Shown piece after piece: positions 53,811 to 62,308 of a stretch of DNA of 64,000 bases. Below the pieces are notes generated by a model. That model worked only from the letters and a program-made list of their open reading frames with translations. It was not told where the DNA came from and did no database searches. The stretch's first letter is position 1. Every line of letters starts with the position of its first letter. The DNA lies in NCBI RefSeq assembly GCF_900129375.1, contig NZ_FQVN01000003.1, positions 124,001 to 188,000 of the forward strand, written 5' to 3'. Source of the DNA: Streptoalloteichus hindustanus. GTDB lineage: Bacteria; Actinomycetota; Actinomycetes; Mycobacteriales; Pseudonocardiaceae. Position numbers and translations under genes: made by a program.

Positions 53811-54715
53811 CGCCTCCCCTCGTAGTGCACGAAGCGCCGGGAGAGGCGGACCTGCGCGAGCGTGACGAGCAGGATCACCAGGAACAGCAACCAGGCCAAC
53901 GCCGAGGCGTAGCCCATGTCCAGGAACTCGAACGCCTGGCGGAACAGGTAGACGACGTAGAACAGCCCCTCCTCGGCGCCGGCCGAGGTGCGCGCCGTGC
54001 CGAAGTACATCGTGTAGACCTCGGCGAACACCTGGAACGAGGCGATGGTGTTCACGACCAGGGTGAAGAACAGCGCGCCGCTGATCATCGGCAGCGTCAC
54101 GTGCCGGAACCGCTGCCAGGCGTTCGCCCCGTCCAGCCGGGCCGCCTCGTAGAGCTGCTCCGGCACGTTCCGCAGCGCCGCGTAGTAGATCACCAGCGTG
54201 GTGCCGAAGCTCCACAGGCCCATCAGCACGATGCCCGGCTTGATCCACGCGGGATCGCTGGTCCACTGTGGACCGTCCACTCCGAACAGTCTGAGCGCCC
54301 GGTTCACCAGGCCGCTCTGCCCGTTGAGCAGCAACAGGAACAGCACTCCCACGGCTACCGGCGGGGTGACCGCCGGGACGTAGAACACCGTGCGGAACAG
54401 CGGGCCCCACCGGCCGGCGGCGACGAGCAGCGACGCCAGGCCCAGCGCCAGCGCCATGGTCAGCGGCACGTGCAGCACGGTGTAGAACAGCGTGTTGCCC
54501 AGGCTCTTCAGCACCAGCGGGTCGCGCGCCAGCTCCCGGTAGTTGTCCGCGCCGACCCAGCGCGGCTCGCCGATCGCGTCGTAGGACGTGAACGACAGCC
54601 ACAGGCTGGCCAGCAGCGGCCCCGCCGTGAACACGGCGAAACCCACCAGCCACGGCGACAGGAAGCCCAGCGCCGCGCGGGCCTCGGCGCGGCGGAGCGC
54701 CGACCGGCGGCTCAT
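53807..54715 (-). CDS. Carbohydrate ABC transporter permease (MalF-like)
   Basis: A 302-residue permease. LGFLSPWLVGFAVFTAGPLLASLWLSFTSYD is the first helix, and the EAA loop is YEAARLDGANAWQRFRHVTLPMISGALFF. CUT1 family, partner of the MalG-like protein. The ATG overlaps the binding-protein stop (ATGA). Sequence 54261-54273 is an exact copy of the GTCCACTGTGGAC palindrome. Confidence 0.94.
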   Translation of the reverse strand: MSRRSALRRAEARAALGFLSPWLVGFAVFTAGPLLASLWLSFTSYDAIGEPRWVGADNYRELARDPLVLKSLGNTLFYTVLHVPLTMALALGLASLLVAAGRWGPLFRTVFYVPAVTPPVAVGVLFLLLLNGQSGLVNRALRLFGVDGPQWTSDPAWIKPGIVLMGLWSFGTTLVIYYAALRNVPEQLYEAARLDGANAWQRFRHVTLPMISGALFFTLVVNTIASFQVFAEVYTMYFGTARTSAGAEEGLFYVVYLFRQAFEFLDMGYASALAWLLFLVILLVTLAQVRLSRRFVHYEGRR

Positions 54716-56070
54716 CGCGCGCCCGCCCGCGCCAGAGCCGCCGTCGCCCGCTGCTGCGCCTCGCGCAGCGCGTCGGCCGGGCTGGCCCGCCCGCCCAACG
54801 CCCGGGTCGCGGCGTCCTCCCACGCCCGTTTGACCTCCGCGCCGGCCGGCGAGGCGGGCAGCGCGAACGCCACGCCCTGCGCCCGCTCGATGACCGCGAT
54901 CCCCTCGTCGAGCCAGCCGATGCCCGTCGGCCGCAGCACCTCGGCCCTGACCCGCTCGTCGGCGACGACGTGGGCGGTGTAGGTGCCGGTGTAGGGCAGG
55001 TTCCGCGCCAGCCTGGCGTCCCGCTTGGCCGTGGCCGCCGCCACCCACGCGTCCGGCGTGGTCATCTCGCGCACCATCCGGCAGGCGGCGGCGCGGTTGC
55101 GGGCGCCCTGGGGGATCGCCCAGGCCAGGCCGGTGGCCCAGGACAGCGGGCGGTGGTCCCGGTCGACGAACGGCAGCACGGCCACCGGCGCGGTGGGCGA
55201 GTTCTGCGCGAGCACGTTGAGGTACCAGTCCTCCATCGGCGACGCGCCGAGCTGCCCGGCGGCGAAGGGGTTGCGCGCCCCGAACAGGTCCCAGCCGTCG
55301 CGGAAGGCCTGCACCACGCCCTGGCCGCCGGCCTGGTCCACGATCCGCCTGGCCAGCTCCAGCGCCTCGACGGCCTCCGGCGAGTCCAGCCGCGCGGTCC
55401 GGCCGTCCGCGGCGAGCAGCTCACCGCCGGCCGCGCGCACCCACAGCGGGAAGAAGTCGGGGATCTTCGGGTCGACGCCCAACCGCAGCAGGCGCGAGCC
55501 GTCCGCCCGGGTCATGGCCCGCGCCCACCCGGCCAGCCGGCCCCAGTCGGCGGTGTCGAACCCGGCCAGGTCGATCCCGGCCTCGGCCAACACCGCGCGG
55601 TTGACCATCACCAGGCGGACGACGAAGAACTCCGGCACGCCGAACGGGCGGCCCCGGTACCGCACCTGCGCGGCGGCGGCCGGGCGGAACTCGGCGAGGT
55701 CGAGGCCGGTGACCGCGAAGCACTCGTCCAGCGGCAGCAACGCGCCGCGCGCGGCGTAGCTCGGCAGGTCGGCGCGGTCGAGGTAGACCAGGTCCGGCGG
55801 GTTCCCGCCGGCCAGCGCGGACAGGAACTGCTGCTCGTCGAAGGCGCCCTCGTTCAGCCGCAGGTCCACCGCCGGGTACCGCTGCCGGAACCGGTCGACC
55901 CGGACCCTGGCCACCTCGTCCGGCAGGCTGTAGCCCATCGTGCTCAGCGGACCGGCCGGCTCGTCGGCGAACCCGGTGCGGACCTCGGCCCGGTGCGCGC
56001 CGAGGCCGCCGCAGCCGGTGAGCACCAGCACCACCACCAGCAGCGGCGGGAGCGCCGCCCGTGGCCGCAT
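54712..56070 (-). CDS. Sugar-binding lipoprotein of ABC transporter
   Basis: A 452-residue extracellular solute-binding protein (CUT1). The lipobox LTGC is at about residues 17-20 of a short signal peptide. The body has VDLRLNEGAFDEQQFLSALAGGNPPDLVYLDRADLPSYAARGALLPLDE and MEDWYLNVLAQNS, family-typical. No ATPase gene is in the operon, so a shared MsiK-type ATPase encoded elsewhere would be needed. A GGTTTAACC palindrome (56116-56124) lies upstream. The sugar is unknown. Confidence 0.93.
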   Translation of the reverse strand: MRPRAALPPLLVVVLVLTGCGGLGAHRAEVRTGFADEPAGPLSTMGYSLPDEVARVRVDRFRQRYPAVDLRLNEGAFDEQQFLSALAGGNPPDLVYLDRADLPSYAARGALLPLDECFAVTGLDLAEFRPAAAAQVRYRGRPFGVPEFFVVRLVMVNRAVLAEAGIDLAGFDTADWGRLAGWARAMTRADGSRLLRLGVDPKIPDFFPLWVRAAGGELLAADGRTARLDSPEAVEALELARRIVDQAGGQGVVQAFRDGWDLFGARNPFAAGQLGASPMEDWYLNVLAQNSPTAPVAVLPFVDRDHRPLSWATGLAWAIPQGARNRAAACRMVREMTTPDAWVAAATAKRDARLARNLPYTGTYTAHVVADERVRAEVLRPTGIGWLDEGIAVIERAQGVAFALPASPAGAEVKRAWEDAATRALGGRASPADALREAQQRATAALARAGAR

Positions 56071-56151
56071 CCGCCCCTCCCTCCGCCCGTGGAGATCGTG
56101 TTCCCCACGGGGCGGGGTTTAACCAACCGCCTCCTATCGGTGGACCGGGTT

Positions 56152-56190
56152 CACCCCCGCCGGTGGGTGGGGCCACCCACCGGCGGGGTG
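56152..56190 (-). terminator. Terminator after dacB
   Basis: Arms 56152-56170 and 56173-56190 (CACCCC...GGTGGGTGG and CCACCCACCGGCGGGGTG) pair over 18 bases with one bulged C, starting 18 bases beyond the dacB stop on the minus strand. Confidence 0.7.
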
Positions 56191-56207
56191 ATGCGGGCGC
56201 AGCGGGG

Positions 56208-57875
56208 TCAGCAGGCCCCGGCCCAGGTGCACTCCAGCGCGGACTCGTCGATCCGGGTCGTCGGCCGGTCCGCCTGCGGCGCCGACCGCGGCGCGAGCTG
56301 CTCCGGGCTCCGCGCGACCCGCCGGTCCTCGTCGCCCCGGAAGCTGGCCAGCCGGACCGCCAGCGCGTCCTCCAGGGGCTTCGTGGAGGACACCACGAAG
56401 TTGTTGAACACGGCGGAGAACGCCAGCGGGCGGCCGTCGGCCGCGGTGACGTAGCCGGACAGCGCGCTGACCGAGGTCATCGACCCGGTCTTGGCCCGCA
56501 GGTTGCCCTCGGCGGGCGTGCCCCGCATCCGGTTGCGCAGCGTGCCGCCGACCAGCCGGTCGGGCTTGCCGGCGACCGGCAGGGCGGCCTCGAACGCGCC
56601 GAACCACGGCCGGTTCCGCGCGGCCACCAGGAAACCGGCGAACTGCTGGGCGCCGACCAGGTCCATCCGGGACAGGCCGGAGCCGTCGAAGACCTGGTAG
56701 GTGCCGGCGTCCACGCCCAGACCGGCGAGCTTGTCCCGGACCACGCGCAGCCCCGCGTCCCAGCTCCCGACGCCGTGCACGGCCCGGCCCATCGCCTTGA
56801 CCAGCGTCTCGGCGTGCCCGTTGTTGCTCAGCTTCAGGAAGGGCACCAGCAACTCGGACAGCGGGATCGACTGGCGCTCGGCCACCCGGGTCGCCGACGC
56901 CGGGGCCGCGCCCTGCCCGGTGGTGCGGTCGATGATCCGCACCCCGCGCGCGGCGAGCGCCCGGCGGAACACGTCGGCGGCGTAGCCCGTCGGCTCCCAG
57001 ACGCTGCTCAGCTCCGCCACCGGCTGGCCACCGGCCGGCACGGACCCGGACACGACGATCGTGTTGCCCCCGTGCTCCCGCTCCACCGAGACCGCCGCGC
57101 CCGACCCGGCCGCGCCCGTCGTCGCGCGGTTGTCGATCCGGACGTGCCCGGTCGGCGGGTCGACCTCCACCACGGCCGGACCGCCCGCGGCGCCCGGCTT
57201 CACGTTGACCGACACGGTGCCGGCGTCGTAGGTGGTGTTCGGCGACACGGTGAGCGCGGAGATCTGCGCCGAGAAGTAGTAGGGCTCGTCGTCCCACGCC
57301 CAGCCGGTGCCGAGGCGGGTGCGGTCGAACCAGGAGTCGTCCGCGACGAGCCGGCGCACGACGCGGATGCCGGAGTCGGCCACCTGGCCGGCCAGCCGCT
57401 CGTAGTCGGCGGCGAGCACCGTGGGGTCGCCGGTGCCGTGGAGGTAGAGGTCGCCGTCCAGGAACTCCCCGCGCCGCTGGCCGGCGGCGAGGACGCTGGT
57501 GGTGAAGCGGTAGTCGGGGCCGAGCGCCTCCAGGGCCGCGGCCGCCGTGAGCAGCTTCGCGTTCGACCCCGGCGCCAGGCGGTCGCCGCCACCGCGGTCG
57601 TAGAGCACCTCGCCGTTGGCGGCGTCGCGGACCACGACGCTGCTCCGCCCGCCCCGCATCCGGGGGTCGGTCAGGATCCGGTCGAGGTCGGCGACGAGGG
57701 CGGCCCGGCCGACGGGCTCGGCGACCGCGTCGCTCGCGGACAGGACGTTGACCGCGGCGACCCCGGTGCCGAGCAGGAGTCCGCTCAGGGCAACGGAAAG
57801 CAGCGCTCGTCTGCGCGTTCTCGGGAGAGTCGACCGGGAGCGGGCCTCCCGAGGGGGCTTCGATCGGCTGGACAT
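56208..57875 (-). CDS. dacB: D-alanyl-D-alanine carboxypeptidase/endopeptidase, PBP4 (S13) type
   Basis: A 555-residue secreted peptidoglycan hydrolase. An Arg-rich N-terminus and hydrophobic helix (about 24-50, ending near SDAVA) form the signal. Penicillin-binding motifs are SxxK in APGSNAKLL (Ser104, Lys107), SxN in LKLSNNGHAE and KTG in LRAKTGSMTS. It trims or cleaves D-Ala peptide stems in the wall. GGAGGAATGCC precedes the ATG. Divergent from a methyltransferase gene; the shared region has a TGTTG-N6-CAACA palindrome (57975-57990). Confidence 0.95.
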   Translation of the reverse strand: MSSRSKPPREARSRSTLPRTRRRALLSVALSGLLLGTGVAAVNVLSASDAVAEPVGRAALVADLDRILTDPRMRGGRSSVVVRDAANGEVLYDRGGGDRLAPGSNAKLLTAAAALEALGPDYRFTTSVLAAGQRRGEFLDGDLYLHGTGDPTVLAADYERLAGQVADSGIRVVRRLVADDSWFDRTRLGTGWAWDDEPYYFSAQISALTVSPNTTYDAGTVSVNVKPGAAGGPAVVEVDPPTGHVRIDNRATTGAAGSGAAVSVEREHGGNTIVVSGSVPAGGQPVAELSSVWEPTGYAADVFRRALAARGVRIIDRTTGQGAAPASATRVAERQSIPLSELLVPFLKLSNNGHAETLVKAMGRAVHGVGSWDAGLRVVRDKLAGLGVDAGTYQVFDGSGLSRMDLVGAQQFAGFLVAARNRPWFGAFEAALPVAGKPDRLVGGTLRNRMRGTPAEGNLRAKTGSMTSVSALSGYVTAADGRPLAFSAVFNNFVVSSTKPLEDALAVRLASFRGDEDRRVARSPEQLAPRSAPQADRPTTRIDESALECTWAGAC

Positions 57876-58021
57876 GGCATTCCTCCGACAGCCAAACGGT
57901 CGTGGACACGGACTCGCGTTCCGGCGGGAACCGGCGGAGCGTAGTCAGGCAAGATCAGCAGGGTCAACGGATCATGTTGTTACGGCAACAAACAGCGCGG
58001 GGCCCGCGACGGGGGCCACTG

Positions 58022-58050
58022 TTTGCAGAACGTTCCGGTTCCCATACCCT
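58022..58050 (+). promoter_or_regulatory. Promoter of leaderless methyltransferase gene
   Basis: TTTGCA (58022-58027), 17 bases, TACCCT (58045-58050), then seven bases to the ATG at 58058, with no Shine-Dalgarno sequence. Confidence 0.5.
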
Positions 58051-58057
58051 GCGCGTC

Positions 58058-58738
58058 ATGCCCGAGCCCACTGGCGTGACGACCGAGGCCGAGGTGATCG
58101 CCGGACAGGCGATGTACACGAGGTGGACGCTGCCCGCCTACGACGTGGCCGTGCTCGGGATCGCCAGTCCGCTCGTGTGGGGTTGCGGCCGGCGGAGGTT
58201 GTTGCGCAACTACCAGGACAACATCGGCGCGCGGCACGTCGAGTTGGGCGTGGGCACGGGTTGGTTCCTCGACCACTGCTCGTTCCCGGTGGCCCGCCCC
58301 CGGATCACCCTGGTCGACCTCAACCCGACCGCGTTACGGCACACGGCGGACCGACTGGCGCGCTACAACCCCACGCCGGTGCGGGCCAACGTCCTGGAAC
58401 CCCTCCCGGTGCCCGCGCGGGAGCACGACTCGGTGGGGCTGAACTACCTGCTGCACTGCGTTCCCGGCGACCTCAGGACCAAGGGCGTGGTGCTGGCGCA
58501 CGCGGCGGCCGCGACCCGCTCCGGCGGACGGGTCTTCGGCTCGACGGTGTTGACGCACGGCGTCCGACCGCGACCCCAGGCCCGGCTGTTCCTCCGCGCC
58601 CTCAACGCCCGCGGGGTGTTCCACAACGTGGACGACCGGCTCGACGACCTGCGAGAGCAACTGGAACAGCCGCACTTCGCCAGCTACGACCTCACCGTGC
58701 ACAGGTCGATCGCCGTGTTCAGCGCCGTCGTCCGCTGA
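58058..58738 (+). CDS. Class I SAM-dependent methyltransferase
   Basis: A 226-residue methyltransferase. YTRWTLPAYDVAVLGIASPLVWGCGRRRLLRNYQDNIG is followed by the SAM motif HVELGVGTGWFLDHC, the acidic residue in ITLVDLNPTALRHTADRL and a late VNYLLH-type segment (LNYLLHCVPGDLRTKGVVLAH). The group is sometimes annotated as UbiE/RebM-like; the substrate is not known. The start codon is placed by the leaderless promoter. Confidence 0.9.
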   Translation: MPEPTGVTTEAEVIAGQAMYTRWTLPAYDVAVLGIASPLVWGCGRRRLLRNYQDNIGARHVELGVGTGWFLDHCSFPVARPRITLVDLNPTALRHTADRLARYNPTPVRANVLEPLPVPAREHDSVGLNYLLHCVPGDLRTKGVVLAHAAAATRSGGRVFGSTVLTHGVRPRPQARLFLRALNARGVFHNVDDRLDDLREQLEQPHFASYDLTVHRSIAVFSAVVR

Positions 58739-58864
58739 GACGCGCGGCGTCGGGGGTGGGTGCCACGCTGCTTGAGACGTTCTCGTCCACGACGAGCTAC
58801 CGCGAGCGCACCGCGCGCCCGAGACGCCGCCCGAAGCCTCCCCTCGCCCGGGTTCCGCTGATCC

Positions 58865-59590
58865 TCAGCCCTGGTCGAGCGACTGGCCGAGATCCCGGTC
58901 CGGGTGGCGCGCCTCGCCCTGCTCGTCTAGGCGGGCCTGGTAGTAGGCGGCTCGTTTGGCGTAACGGGTAGCCAGACCGCGGAACTGCTTGAGCCGGTTG
59001 AAACAGCGTTCCACGACGTTGCGCTGCTGGTAGCGCTGGCCGTCGAAGGTCGGTGGCCGCCCGCCACGCGATCCAGGCTCGCGCGGTGGGCGATCTGGTC
59101 ACCGCGTTCCGGACAGGTGAACGCGACGCGCCGGGTTGCGCAGCGCTGTGCGGGTTGACCGGTGCGAGTACGCCTTGTCCGCGATCACCGCCTCGGGCCG
59201 GACGCGGGGGTGTCCCGTCCGGGCGGGCAACACCGATGCCGTCGAGCAGTGGCAGCGGTTGCGGGTTGTCCCCGGCCTGACCTGGTGTGATCAGGATGCG
59301 CAACGGCAGAGGCGCGTCCCCCTTTTTTTCCAGGCACCGGCGGCGTGGTGGTGCCTCATGCGATCGAGGGTGCGCTGCCAGGTGCCGTCCGCGGTCCACA
59401 ACCGCAGCCGCTCGTGCGCGGTCTTCCACGGTCCGTACCGGTCGGGCAGGTCCCGCCACGGAGCGCCGGTGGCAGCTACCACAGGATCGCGTTGATCACC
59501 TGGCGGTGATCCCGCCACCCGCGACCACGCCCCGACACCGGTAACAGCGGCTCGATGGCCGCCCACGCCCGATCGGTCGTTCACCACGCC
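58865..59590 (-). pseudogene. Remnant of an IS5-type insertion sequence transposase
   Basis: Fragments of one IS5-family (DUF4096/DDE) transposase are recognisable in different frames. The N-terminal part is [20 protein letters not shown] then, after a frameshift, [24 protein letters not shown]. Next comes LTPGQAGDNPQPLPLLDGI, and at the C-terminus [41 protein letters not shown]. The central segment with the first catalytic Asp is missing, so the element is inactive. No terminal inverted repeats were identified. It sits directly upstream of a broken AraC gene. Confidence 0.82.
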
Positions 59591-59659
59591 CAACCGTGCG
59601 CCAGAACCACCAGACACCCTGATCACCGACTCACAGGACACCGCCTAGGCGCCCACCGC

Positions 59660-59921
59660 GCGGCGCACGCCGCGCCCGCGCCGCCGGGCGAGGTGCTGTG
59701 GGCGTGGCGGCGTCTGCGCGACACCGCCGGCGGTCGTCGTGCACGAGCTGGCGCGGGAGATCGGCTGGCGTCGGCGGCACTTCGCGGCCCGGTTCCACGA
59801 GCACGTCGGCCTGCCGCCGAAGGCGCTGGCCCGGCTGCTGCGGTTCCGCCGGCTGTCCGGCCGCACGCTGCGTGACTACCTCGCGGCCCGCCTTCCCGAC
59901 GGCGGTGGAGTGCTGGGCTGA
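59660..59921 (+). pseudogene. Truncated, frameshifted AraC-family regulator
   Basis: Two overlapping frames read as consecutive parts of an AraC C-terminal DNA-binding domain: PPGEVLWAWRRLRDTAGG, then, shifted, VHELAREIGWRRRHFAARFHEHVGLPPKALARLLRFRR. The N-terminal part is absent, where the IS remnant now lies, and the second helix-turn-helix is lost. The intact ancestor was probably an AraC regulator paired with the downstream glyoxalase-type gene. Confidence 0.78.
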
Positions 59922-59970
59922 GGACGCGTTCGTCCAAGCGGCCTGCCGGCGACCGCCTTACGGTCGGGCC

Positions 59971-60327
59971 ATGCAGAACATCTTCCCCACGCTGACCTAC
60001 CGGGACGCCGACGCCGCGATCGCCTGGCTCCAGCGCGTGTTCGGCTTCACCGAGCACGCCGTGCACCGCGGCGAGGACGGCCAGGTCGTTCACGCCGAGC
60101 TAGCCTGGCGCGGCGACCTCGTGATGCTCGGCGTCGCCAGGGACGAGCCCCGACCGAGCGCGCTCTACCTCGTCGTCGACGACGCGGACGGCGCGCACAG
60201 CAGGGCGGTCGAGGCCGGCGCCAGGATCACCCGGCCGCTGACCGACACCGACTACGGCTCCCGCGACTTCTCCGTCGAGGACCCCGAGGGCAACACCTGG
60301 CACCTGGGCACCTACCGGCCCGCCTAG
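59971..60327 (+). CDS. VOC (glyoxalase/bleomycin-resistance) family protein
   Basis: A 118-residue VOC protein: MQNIFPTLTYRDADAAIAWLQRVFGFTEHAVH, then AELAWRGDLVMLG and a second half SALYLVVDDADGAHSRAVEAGARITRPL ending SVEDPEGNTWHLGTY. The two beta-alpha-beta-beta-beta modules and the terminal Glu are typical. Substrate unknown. The upstream AraC gene is broken, so regulation may be lost; no ribosome binding site is evident. Confidence 0.88.
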   Translation: MQNIFPTLTYRDADAAIAWLQRVFGFTEHAVHRGEDGQVVHAELAWRGDLVMLGVARDEPRPSALYLVVDDADGAHSRAVEAGARITRPLTDTDYGSRDFSVEDPEGNTWHLGTYRPA

Positions 60328-60367
60328 CCGGCTCGCTGACCGCGCGGCCCCGGTCACCTCTCCCTGG

Positions 60368-61155
60368 TCATCTCTCCCCGGTCACCGGCGTCCGCGCCAG
60401 CTCCAGCCGCACCGGTTCCGGCACGCCCCGCGCGGTGCCCACCAGGACGAGCCGATCCCCCGCCAGCTCGTAGGTTCCGCGGAACACCTCGCCGTCCTTG
60501 TCCGCGCCCTTGTCCAGCCACCGCTGCCACACCTGGAGTTCCCCGCGCGGGGTCCACCTCGAAATGGTGCGTGTCCCACCGGTCGGCGAACCGGAACACC
60601 ACCATGTGGGCGCGCTCGCGCTCGAAGTAGACGCGGTCCAGCGGCCACGCCGCGTCGACGGGGCGGTACTGGCCGGACACAACCCGCCAGGCCCCGTCGA
60701 CCGGCGTCGGCGCGGTTGTTCTCGTTGGCCAGCCAGAACGTGCCGGCGCCGGCGGAGACCAGCAGGACCACCAGGAGGGCCATCTTCCCCGCCTTCGGCA
60801 GCCGCGGCCCCGCCTCCGGCGGGCGCTCCCGGTTCTGCTCCGTCCACAGTAGACGGACGAGTTCCCTGCGGTGCCGGGACACCACGAACCCCAGCGCGGC
60901 GAAGGTGTGGAGCGCCGTGAAGGTCCCACCCGGACCGACCCCGTACGTCAGGTCGACCAGGACGACCACCCCGGTCATCGCCGGGCCCGGACAGTCGGCG
61001 AGCAACGACGTCCGCCGGAAGAACAACAACGCTCCGACACCGATCTGGACGGCCGCGACGAGCGAGCCGAACAGCGGGAAGAACCCGAAGTAGTGCCAGG
61101 TCAACCAGAAACCCGACACCTGGCCCATCGGCCGGTCCAGCTCGGAGTCGAGCAC
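60368..61155 (-). pseudogene. Frameshifted DoxX-like membrane protein
   Basis: Three consecutive frames together give one protein of about 262 residues. Frame 1 (from 61155) has four hydrophobic helices (FWLTWHYFGFFPLFGSLVAAVQIGVGALLFF and so on). It shifts near 60700 to a frame with GAWRVVSGQYRPVDAAWPLDRVYFERERAHMVVFRFADRWDTHHFEVDP, then near 60550 to one ending RGELQVWQRWLDKGADKDGEVFRGTYELAGDRL. Both shifts are next to G/C runs, so they may be sequencing errors and not decay. The start is uncertain. Confidence 0.72.
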
Positions 61156-61192
61156 CGTGAACCGGGAGCCGGGCGCCCGTCGCCGGCGGCGG

Positions 61193-62137
61193 TCAGAGCC
61201 GGGCCAGCAACTCCGCCTTCTTCCGCTGGAACTCGTCGTCGGACAACAGGCCGGCGTCCCGCAGCTCGCCGAGCTTGCGGATCGTCGCGATCACCTCGTC
61301 CGGGTTGACGCCGGACTCCGGAGCGGACACCGACGGCGGTGGGGGCGCCAGCACGGCCGAGGGGAGCGCGGCCGGCGGGGCGGGCGGAACCGGGGCGACC
61401 GCGGGCGCGGGGGCGACCGCCCGGTGGTCGGCGATCGCGACCAGCACCGAGGCCGCGAAGGTCAGCGACTCGTGGGTGAGGCCGTAGCCCACCCCGAAGG
61501 TCAGCGCCCGGGGGTCCTGGTCGGGGTCCTCGCTCCGCGTCGGGTCGTCGCCGCGCAGCCGCACCCGCAGGTGGCCGCTGAGCACGCCGGGGGCGGCCCA
61601 CTCGACGTCGACGATCTCCGAGACCGGGAACACCTGGTCCCCCGCCCGCCACTTGGCGCTGCTCGCGCCCGACCACGCCCAGCGGAACATCACGGTCGAG
61701 CCGTCGAACACGCCCTCGCCGTCGTAGGCCTTCACGTGCCGGGGTGGGGGCGGCGCCGGCAGCAGGAACCGCTCGGCGGGGCGGTCCGCCTCGGGGTTGA
61801 GCGCGGCCCGGCCGCGGAGGTCCTCGGCGTAGATGTCGGCGAGGTCGGCCTGGTCGGCCCGCAGCACCAGGCGGTACGGGTCCGCCCCCTCCCCGAGCTG
61901 CCCGGCCGCCGCCTCCAGCAGCGGGCACGCGCCCCGCCGCAGTCGCATCTGCAGGGTGACCTTGCGGTTCCCGGCGGAGACGGCCGCGCCGGCGAGCGCG
62001 GTGTCCGGGACGACGAGCTCCTTGAGCTCCTTGAGCAACGCGGGCACGCGCAGACCCGTGGCGTACCGGACGCGGACGGCGCCCGCCTCGAAGAACCAGG
62101 TCGCGTTCTGCCCCCGCAGCTCCAACCCCATCCCCAT
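61193..62137 (-). CDS. DUF4429 - SHOCT domain protein
   Basis: A 314-residue protein. Two DUF4429 units occupy about 1-115 (LRGQNATWFFEAGAVRVRYATG) and 135-235 (VKAYDGEGVFDGSTVMFRW). A Pro/Ala-rich linker is followed by a C-terminal SHOCT motif (IRKLGELRDAGLLSDDEFQRKKAELLARL). SHOCT segments are oligomerisation or targeting modules; the function is unknown. The ATG at 62137 follows a TACCGT box by six bases, suggesting a leaderless mRNA; an ATG at 62131 is also in frame. Confidence 0.9.
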   Translation of the reverse strand: MGMGLELRGQNATWFFEAGAVRVRYATGLRVPALLKELKELVVPDTALAGAAVSAGNRKVTLQMRLRRGACPLLEAAAGQLGEGADPYRLVLRADQADLADIYAEDLRGRAALNPEADRPAERFLLPAPPPPRHVKAYDGEGVFDGSTVMFRWAWSGASSAKWRAGDQVFPVSEIVDVEWAAPGVLSGHLRVRLRGDDPTRSEDPDQDPRALTFGVGYGLTHESLTFAASVLVAIADHRAVAPAPAVAPVPPAPPAALPSAVLAPPPPSVSAPESGVNPDEVIATIRKLGELRDAGLLSDDEFQRKKAELLARL

Positions 62138-62143
62138 GGGGGC

Positions 62144-62177
62144 ACGGTAGCGCGAGACCGCACACCTGTATCAGGTG
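62144..62177 (-). promoter_or_regulatory. Promoter and palindromic operator of the DUF4429 gene
   Basis: TACCGT (62149-62144 on the minus strand) is the -10. The perfect palindrome CACCTG-TAT-CAGGTG at 62163-62177 covers the -35 region, which makes it a repressor-site candidate. Confidence 0.5.
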
Positions 62178-62308
62178 ACCGGCCGTCCCGGGCCGGAGGG
62201 TGACCGGGGCCACCGGAAAGTTGGGTATCGATTCGACCAACTCACCCACATGGCGGTCCCCCGGTGGTTACGTTCCTCCCCCACTTGCCCGAACGAGTGA
62301 GAGACACC

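Noticed and set aside
56116-56124. DasR box upstream of the sugar ABC importer
   Set aside because: GGTTTAACC lacks the GGTCTAGACC core seen at the chitinase; it is only a short palindrome.
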